Both the position numbers and the translations under genes were made by a program. Positions 58,623-64,000 of a DNA stretch of 64,000 bases are shown here, one piece after another. The DNA is from Sphingobacterium sp. UBA7855. GTDB taxonomy: Bacteria; Bacteroidota; Bacteroidia; Sphingobacteriales; Sphingobacteriaceae. Position 1 is the stretch's first letter. The number at the start of each line of letters is the position of its first letter. The stretch spans positions 1-64,000 of the forward strand of contig DLST01000020.1 in the NCBI GenBank assembly GCA_002500745.1, in the 5' to 3' direction. The notes under the pieces were generated by a model. That model did not search any database, was not told the origin of the DNA, and worked only from the letters and a program-made list of their open reading frames with translations.

Positions 58623-58976
58623 TTACTTTTCCATTTCTTTAAGTGCCCATTTTGCCATCGCATCAATAACAGGTATTAAAGCTTCACCCGATTCGCTAAG
58701 GATATATGAAACGTGTGGCGGCACTATAGGTTTAGCCCTGCGGATTACCAGACCATCATGCTCCATTTGCTTTAAATGTTGAATTAGCATCTTCTCGGTT
58801 ATTGCCGGTATTGCCCGCTTCAACTCGCTATAACGTTTTTCCCCATTTGAAAGATGATATAATATAATCGGTTTCCAATATCCTCCGATTTTTTCCATGA
58901 CATAACTTACGGGACAGTTATCAAGCGCATATTGCTTATTCTGCTGAATGGTGGATGTTGTCTTAATAGCTGTCAT
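58623..58976 (-). CDS. HxlR family transcriptional regulator
   Basis: 117 aa from the ATG at 58976; an ATG at 58985 is an alternative. NCPVSYVMEKIGGYWKPIIL carries the Cys near the N-terminus and the first wing helix. YSELKRAIPAITEKMLIQHL is the recognition helix, then DGLVIRRAKPIVPPHVSYIL. HxlR proteins often sense electrophiles or oxidants by Cys. It is divergent from the NmrA-type oxidoreductase, which it most likely controls. Confidence 0.92.
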   Translation of the reverse strand: MTAIKTTSTIQQNKQYALDNCPVSYVMEKIGGYWKPIILYHLSNGEKRYSELKRAIPAITEKMLIQHLKQMEHDGLVIRRAKPIVPPHVSYILSESGEALIPVIDAMAKWALKEMEK

Positions 58977-59056
58977 GATACACACTTTAGGGTAAGTACT
59001 TGTATATAAGTAAGCGCAAATATACCTTTGTTTCGATAAATAAAAAATGTTTTGTT

Positions 59057-59941
59057 ATGAAAATTATAATAACAGGGTCTTTAGGAAATGTTGGTCGCCC
59101 CCTTAGTCAGCAATTAGCAGCGGCGGGACAAGATATTACAGTCATTAGCAGCAGCGCATCCAAAAAAGCCGATATTAAAAAGTTAGGCGCTAACGCAGCA
59201 ATTGGTTCAATGACGGATCTGGATTTTTTGGTTGAAACTTTCGAGGGTGCTGATGCAGTCTTCTTAATGACACCCCCCAAAATGGGCGGTATAAATATTG
59301 TAGAAAACACAGTGAGTGTGGCTAAGAATTATGCTGAAGCGGTTAAAAAAACAGGCGTGAAGAAAATTGTTATGCTAAGCAGCATAGGAGTCGAATCCGC
59401 GGTGGATAATGGGCCGATTAAAGGTCTCCATCTTATTGAAAAGCTTTATAACGATTTAGAAAATACGGAGGTAACCTTCTTAAGAGCAGGCTATTTTTAC
59501 GCCAACTTCTTTAATGATATTGCTTTAATCAAAAATGCAGGAATAATTGGAGCAAATTTTCCTGAAACGACATTGTTGCCTGTGGTACATCACTTTGATA
59601 TAGCGAAAGCTGCAGCTGAGGAATTAGTTGTCAGCTCGCCAGGCAAAAAAGTAAGATATATTGTCAGCGATGTTCGTAATGGGGCCGATTTCGCTAGAAT
59701 TTTAGGTAGTGCAATCGGAATGCCTGCCCTGCCCTGGGTCCAATTTCAGGATGAAGAATCATTAAATGGAATGCTGCAGGGGGGACTTCCACAGGAGGTA
59801 GCCGAACTCTATACAGAAATGGGATTGGGTATAAGAAAAGGAGTTTTGCAGCAAGATTTTATCGAGCATGGTTCGGTTGTAAGCGGAGTGATAAAACTGG
59901 AGGAATTTGCAAAAGAATTTGCGGTAAATTTTAGTTTTTGA
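59057..59941 (+). CDS. NmrA/QorB-like NAD(P)H-binding oxidoreductase
   Basis: 294 aa from the ATG at 59057 (MKIIITGSLGNVGRPLSQQL), which starts directly with the glycine-rich TGSLGNVG Rossmann loop; a longer frame from 59000 lacks support. DADAVFLMTPP-type (GADAVFLMTPPKMGGIN), KIVMLSSIGVES and HFDIAKAAAEELV fit the NmrA-like atypical SDR family, with quinone reductase QorB the nearest known type. Paired with the divergent HxlR gene. Confidence 0.9.
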   Translation: MKIIITGSLGNVGRPLSQQLAAAGQDITVISSSASKKADIKKLGANAAIGSMTDLDFLVETFEGADAVFLMTPPKMGGINIVENTVSVAKNYAEAVKKTGVKKIVMLSSIGVESAVDNGPIKGLHLIEKLYNDLENTEVTFLRAGYFYANFFNDIALIKNAGIIGANFPETTLLPVVHHFDIAKAAAEELVVSSPGKKVRYIVSDVRNGADFARILGSAIGMPALPWVQFQDEESLNGMLQGGLPQEVAELYTEMGLGIRKGVLQQDFIEHGSVVSGVIKLEEFAKEFAVNFSF

Positions 59942-60080
59942 TCTCATTTTACCTTGCCTGTTTTCAACTTTGGAGGCAAATGAGAAAATTTAAGAAAAAA
60001 AATCCGATTGTACTCTCCTTAAAAAGTTTGACTAATTTAAGCAGTGTATTAAATACCGGCCTTGGCTCACCGACTTTACC

Positions 60081-60480
60081 TTAGATCTTGCTTCCTTTTA
60101 CCGATCCATTTATTGCTTGTATGGTTTCTGCAAACAGGCGATACGAATTTAACCTGGCATCGTGCGCAAAGATTGGGGAAGTCGCCATGATCTCATTGAC
60201 ACCTGCCTCCTGCAGAAACGACGAAAGGGACGACTGCAGCGTTTTAGGACTGCCGACGAACGAATAAGTGAGCATCTGTTGGGCAGAGAGTTTTTCGGAA
60301 TTGCTCCACACCTCATTCATGTCATCAAGGGGCGGCTGAAGTGGTTTATGGTTCCCGGAAACGATTCCCAGAAACAATTGTTGTAGGGAAGTAAACAATC
60401 GGTGGGCCTCTGCGTCGGAATCAGCAGCTATCACATTTACACATGCCAAAGCATAAGGTTCACTCAGAAAAAATAGGCGC
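60081..60480 (-). pseudogene. 5'-truncated LLM flavin-dependent oxidoreductase
   Basis: The frame covers only the C-terminal ~130 residues of an LLM protein: [53 protein letters not shown] and VNEIMATSPIFAHDARLNSY. These match the C-terminal third of the LLM protein at 26457-27446 in order. The barrel with the flavin site is absent, and the fragment runs up against the dxs stop, so the gene was probably cut when that DNA arrived. No ATG is available at its 5' end. Confidence 0.8.
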
Positions 60481-60497
60481 TTTGTAAATGATTGATA

Positions 60498-62411
60498 TCA
60501 TTGCTTGTTTTTGTTCATTATAAAGTTGTGATGTAATTTCCTGATATGCGCTAGGATCGATTTTTTGCCATACCCATACTTTTCATGGATTTGCTGTTGC
60601 GTGCCTTGCGTGGCAAAGGTATCTGGCAGACCAAGGCGCTTTATGACAGATGAATAACCGTGCTCGACCATAAACTCCATTACGCCGCTCCCTACACCTC
60701 CGACAATACAGCCGTCTTCTATTGTAACGACAACTGAAAACTTTTGGAATACTTGATGTAATATATCTTCATCCAGCGGTTTGAAGAACCTTAGATCATA
60801 ATGTGCTATTTCTATATGGTCAAGGGCAAGCTCCTCGCATACCGCTATTGCATATTGTCCGATAGGACCAAGAGAAAGTATTGCGATGTCATCACCATCT
60901 CTCATCTTCTGTCCTTTTCCTATTTCCAATTTCCTAAAGGAAGAATCAGTATCAGTACTTATACCATTTCCCTTAGGGTAACGGATAGCAAAAGGGCCTT
61001 CTTCCTCTTTTTCTTGAGCAGTGTACAGAATATTTCTGAAATCTTCCAGATTAATTGGCGAAGCGCCTATAATATTTGGTACACACCGAAGAAAAGATAT
61101 ATCAAAAGCACCATGATGAGTTGGCCCGTCGGGACCAACAACTCCTGCCCTGTCGATGCAGAAAATAATATTCAACTTTTGGAGTGCAGCGTCATGGATA
61201 ACTTGATCGTAGGCTCGCTGTAAAAAAGTAGAATATATCGTGCAGAACGGTATTAATCCGTCTGCGGCCAGACCAGCGGAAAAAGTAACGGCATGTTGCT
61301 CTGCGATCCCTACGTCAAAAACGCGATCAGGCATTTCCTTCTTCATTGTGGTAAGCGCACTTCCGGACATCATAGCGGGGGTTATGGCAATAATACGTTT
61401 GTTTTTTCGGGCGAGCTTGACTAATGTTTCACAGAATACCGCCTGAAAAGTTTTCATATTATGCTGCTTTATGTCCTGTAATCTTTCCCCTGTCTGCTTA
61501 TCGAACTTACCCGTCGCGTGCCAGTTCGCCTGATCTGTCAATGCCGGCAGATATCCTTTGCCTTTGACAGTGACACAATGCAATATTTTGGGACCACGTA
61601 TATACTTCAGCTTTTCTAATAGGCTAGTCAGCTTTTGAATATCGTGTCCATTTACAGGTCCAAAATACCTAATATTTAAAGCTTCAAAAAGATTGCTATA
61701 ATCTAAAATACCGGATTTGATTATTTTTTCAAGCTTCCTGATCTTCGTAAGCGGCCAATCATAATTTTGACTAATGAGTAACAACAATTTTTTAATATGT
61801 GATTTCAGCATATTATACTGTTTTCCTGCGGTTAAGCCCGTAAGATAATGTTGTAATGCCCCCGTATTGGCATCGATTGACATATTATTGTCGTTTAATA
61901 TGATCAGCATATTGGCTTTTTCAAATCCGACATTGTTCAATCCTTCAAAGGCCAATCCCGCTGTCATAGCTCCATCCCCTATTACAGCGATATGTTGACG
62001 GTCATTTTCATTGCGATACCTAGCGGCGCAGGCCATACCCAAAATCGCAGAAATAGATGTTGAGGAATGTCCAGTCCCAAAAGCGTCAAATTCGCTTTCT
62101 TCTCTCGATTGAAAACCGCTGATCCCTCCCTCCATTCTATTGGTATGGAAAATGCCTCTTCTTCCCGTGATCAGCTTATGTGGGTAGGCCTGATGCCCTA
62201 CGTCCCAAACAATTTTATCCGTCGGCGTATTAAATACATAATGCAGCGCCACGGTAAGCTCTACAACGCCAAGGCTTGAACTAAAATGACCTCCATTTAA
62301 TGAAATATGGTCGATGAGGAAAGACCGTAGATCTTCACAGAAGTCAGTTAATGAAGTCGTGGGTAGATTTCGTAAGTCCTGGGGTATATTGATATTATAG
62401 TTTAATGCCAT
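60498..62411 (-). CDS. dxs: 1-deoxy-D-xylulose-5-phosphate synthase
   Basis: 637 aa from the ATG at 62411 (MALNYNINIPQDLRNLPTTS); the open frame runs 19 codons further but the alternative start overlaps the promoter region. GHQAYPHKLITGRR and GHSSTSISAILGMACAARYR with AVIGDGAMTAGLAFEGLNN are the TPP-binding parts. YSTFLQRAYDQVIHDAALQK, then IDRAGVVGPDGPTHHGAFD, belong to the transketolase-type second domain. It makes DXP for isoprenoids, thiamine and vitamin B6. It is divergent from a MocR regulator and set among truncated genes, so it may be an extra, acquired copy. Confidence 0.95.
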   Translation of the reverse strand: MALNYNINIPQDLRNLPTTSLTDFCEDLRSFLIDHISLNGGHFSSSLGVVELTVALHYVFNTPTDKIVWDVGHQAYPHKLITGRRGIFHTNRMEGGISGFQSREESEFDAFGTGHSSTSISAILGMACAARYRNENDRQHIAVIGDGAMTAGLAFEGLNNVGFEKANMLIILNDNNMSIDANTGALQHYLTGLTAGKQYNMLKSHIKKLLLLISQNYDWPLTKIRKLEKIIKSGILDYSNLFEALNIRYFGPVNGHDIQKLTSLLEKLKYIRGPKILHCVTVKGKGYLPALTDQANWHATGKFDKQTGERLQDIKQHNMKTFQAVFCETLVKLARKNKRIIAITPAMMSGSALTTMKKEMPDRVFDVGIAEQHAVTFSAGLAADGLIPFCTIYSTFLQRAYDQVIHDAALQKLNIIFCIDRAGVVGPDGPTHHGAFDISFLRCVPNIIGASPINLEDFRNILYTAQEKEEEGPFAIRYPKGNGISTDTDSSFRKLEIGKGQKMRDGDDIAILSLGPIGQYAIAVCEELALDHIEIAHYDLRFFKPLDEDILHQVFQKFSVVVTIEDGCIVGGVGSGVMEFMVEHGYSSVIKRLGLPDTFATQGTQQQIHEKYGYGKKSILAHIRKLHHNFIMNKNKQ

Positions 62412-62450
62412 TTTGTTAGTTTTCTCAAAATTAAAAGTATTAAAGTTGTA

Positions 62451-62488
62451 ATACAGATACAGTTTCAATAAAAACTACCAATACAGAT
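62451..62488. promoter_or_regulatory. Direct repeats ATACAGAT between dxs and the MocR gene
   Basis: ATACAGAT occurs at 62451-62458 and again at 62481-62488, exactly 30 bp (about three helical turns) apart in the 75-bp divergent region. Direct repeats of this spacing are typical of MocR/PdxR operators. The second copy overlaps the start codon of the regulator gene, which suggests autorepression. Confidence 0.5.
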
Positions 62489-63893
62489 GAAGTCGTATAA
62501 ATTCGAGGTATTCACTACCATTATAGAAAAAAACATCAAGGAAGGGCTTTTCAAGCCGGACCATAAATTGCCTTCCGTGCGAGAGATTAAAGAACAATAT
62601 CATATTAGTATCAGTACTGTACAGGATGGTTACGAACATCTTATCATAAGCGGTTTAGTAGAAAGTATACCAAAATCGGGATATTATGTCAGTAACAGAC
62701 CAGAAACAAAACACGAGTCTGTAAAAACCAGACACCTTCCTGTGGTTAGAGACGCTATCTTTAAAAATAATCTTGCGCTCACGACTTCGCTGCGAATGGG
62801 AAGGAAAATATCTGAGTTCAACGTGGCGGCTCCCGGTGATTTATTGATTCCTCAAAAATCGTTGCTTCGTACGATGCAGCAGGTGATTCGGGATCAGGGA
62901 GCTGGGATACTACGCTATTATCCCTCGAATGGCTCGCCTGCGCTAAAAGAGGCTATCATTGAGCGTGCTGCCGGTTACCAAACAATCTTTAATCCTCACG
63001 AACTGATCATTACTGATGGCGCGTTGCAGGCATTGTATATCGCTCTGGCTTCTACTTGTGATACAGGGGACGTAATCGCGGTAGAAAGCCCTTGTGTGTT
63101 TTCGGTATTGGAAGTTATCAGGGTTCTAAAACTGAGGGTAATCGAAATTCCTGTTGACCGAAAAAATGGTTTTGACACAGATCTGTTTAAAAAGGCTTGC
63201 GAAAAAAATACTGTTAAAGCGGTCATCGTCACACCCAACTTCCATAATCCTACTGGAGTATTACTGAGTGATGAACAAAAATTAATGCTGCTGACAATTG
63301 CCAGGTTCCACAATGTGGCAGTTATCGAGAACGATATATATGGTGACCTGCATTTTCAGGGACATAGACCCACCACAATTAAAAGCTTTGATGATAGTGG
63401 ATTGGTTTTAACTTATGCATCATACGCAAAAACACTTGCTCCGGGAATAAGGCTTGGATGGCTAAGCGCTGGAAAATTTGTTGAGCGCGCCGAGCAGGTA
63501 AAATTTACTTTGGGAAGTACAGTATCTCCATTGTATCAAGAAACGGTCAGTCGATTGCTTAGTGGTAGTAGCTATGACCGGCATGTTAGGGCTTTCAGAA
63601 TGCAATTGGCCAAGAATGCACATTTAGCAATCAATCTGATTTCCAAATATTTTCCCGAAAACACATATATCGCAACACCTACGGGTGGGTATAATCTATG
63701 GGTAAAAATGCCGGAGGAAATCGATATGAGTTACTTTTATGATCAATGTGAAAAAATTGGAGTGAGATTTACACCAGGATACACCTTTTCTTTTTCGGAT
63801 ACTTTTAACAAGTATTTCAGGGTAGTTATTGCTGACACTTTCTCTCCAAAACGGATTGAAGCAATTAGGATTGTTGGACAGCTGTTATTATAG
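62487..63893 (+). CDS. MocR-type regulator (GntR HTH plus aminotransferase-like domain)
   Basis: 468 aa. The N-terminal GntR winged helix covers residues 1-75 (GLFKPDHKLPSVREIKEQYH; ISISTVQDGYEHLIISGLVE). A fold-type I aminotransferase-like domain follows from about 95 to the end: NVAAPGDLLIPQKSLLRTMQ, YYPSNGSPALKEAI, VIVTPNFHNPTGVLLSDEQK, VIENDIYGDLHF, and SYAKTLAPGIRLGWLSAGKF with the PLP-binding Lys. MocR proteins sense PLP or PLP-amino acid adducts, PdxR being the model. It is divergent from dxs with 75 bp between the genes. Confidence 0.93.
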   Translation: MKSYKFEVFTTIIEKNIKEGLFKPDHKLPSVREIKEQYHISISTVQDGYEHLIISGLVESIPKSGYYVSNRPETKHESVKTRHLPVVRDAIFKNNLALTTSLRMGRKISEFNVAAPGDLLIPQKSLLRTMQQVIRDQGAGILRYYPSNGSPALKEAIIERAAGYQTIFNPHELIITDGALQALYIALASTCDTGDVIAVESPCVFSVLEVIRVLKLRVIEIPVDRKNGFDTDLFKKACEKNTVKAVIVTPNFHNPTGVLLSDEQKLMLLTIARFHNVAVIENDIYGDLHFQGHRPTTIKSFDDSGLVLTYASYAKTLAPGIRLGWLSAGKFVERAEQVKFTLGSTVSPLYQETVSRLLSGSSYDRHVRAFRMQLAKNAHLAINLISKYFPENTYIATPTGGYNLWVKMPEEIDMSYFYDQCEKIGVRFTPGYTFSFSDTFNKYFRVVIADTFSPKRIEAIRIVGQLLL

Positions 63894-63916
63894 TATCTGT
63901 ACTGTATATTTTTTAG

Positions 63917-64000
63917 CCCTCTAGCACTAATGAATTACCACTCGGTACGTCTTATGCGGTTTGGGCAGGCATTGGAGTTATAGAGACAGGCATACTTTGG
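63917..64000 (+). pseudogene. SMR (EmrE-like) transporter fragment at the window edge
   Basis: The frame, open only after a TAG at 63914-63916, reads ELPLGTSYAVWAGIGVIETG followed by ILW. This is the conserved P-L-(G/S)-x-A-Y-A-(V/I)-W-x-G-(I/L)-G loop and third helix of SMR transporters. The ~55 residues that should precede it, including the first helix with the essential Glu, are missing and there is no start codon. The gene is therefore 5'-truncated; its 3' end lies outside the window. Confidence 0.6.

Noticed and set aside
60801..61446. 140- and 68-codon plus-strand ORFs in dxs
   Set aside because: Antisense shadows of a well-conserved enzyme.

Overview
The window looks like chromosome from a member of Bacteroidota, family Sphingobacteriaceae, most likely Sphingobacterium. 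The support is a SusC/SusD pair, many DUF families typical of the phylum (DUF4294, DUF4296, DUF6266, DUF5675), bacillithiol deacetylase BshB1, and several -7 elements of the Bacteroidota type (TAnnTTTG). All assignments come from reading sequence; no database search was run.

Layout. 0-5 kb: an OYE-type ene-reductase divergent from an AraC regulator, a short-chain dehydrogenase, an SRAP (HMCES/YedK-like) protein, and scraps of decayed genes, including an IS3 orfB remnant. 5.3-9.7 kb: a compact AT-rich seven-member minus-strand operon that looks like an immune locus. In transcription order it holds a TIR protein, a caspase-like protease, an unrecognised beta-rich protein, a ThsB-like TIR protein (DUF1863), a caspase paralogue that has lost its catalytic core, a SLOG-fold protein, and a second TIR/deoxyribosyltransferase-like protein. 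9.7-11.5 kb: IS3 and IS21 (IstB) remnants, an XRE-like regulator and a long imperfect inverted repeat. 11.7-18 kb: SusC, SusD, a TlpA-like thiol protein and a small two-Cys protein. 18.4-24 kb: AraC and LytTR-type regulators, an excisionase-like HTH protein, a nested TTCGAC-rich palindrome and a DUF6266-DUF5675-small membrane protein cassette.

24-37 kb is mostly core: a c-type cytochrome, lipoproteins, an LLM oxidoreductase, a THUMP-like methyltransferase, aspartate kinase, GNAT, YggS, a DUF4296 lipoprotein, MutS2 and NADP-type glutamate dehydrogenase. 37.7-44.1 kb is a six-gene sulfate assimilation operon (sulfite reductase with a HEPN-like tail, SUMT, siroheme synthase, APS/PAPS reductase, CysD, CysN). 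It is divergent from a four-gene Pst-type ABC transporter (44.3-47.7 kb). 47.8-58.2 kb is core again: BshB1, glutathione peroxidase, RelA/SpoT, Fur, PurA, PabB/TrpE-like, TatD, TcdA, a BON protein and a GreA/B-like protein.

58.3-64 kb is variable and begins at a tRNA-Ser(GGA). The 3' end of this tRNA is partly duplicated 115 bp downstream. After it come an HxlR/NmrA-type pair, an LLM oxidoreductase fragment, a dxs gene divergent from a MocR regulator, and a truncated SMR transporter at the window edge.

The strongest candidate for an undescribed system is the 5.36-9.67 kb operon. TIR enzymes that make a nucleotide signal from NAD+ and switch on a caspase-like protease are known (type IV Thoeris). 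Here a TIR and a caspase share one transcript with a second TIR family, a SLOG sensor-like protein, a degenerate second caspase and an orphan protein that could be the protease target or the effector.
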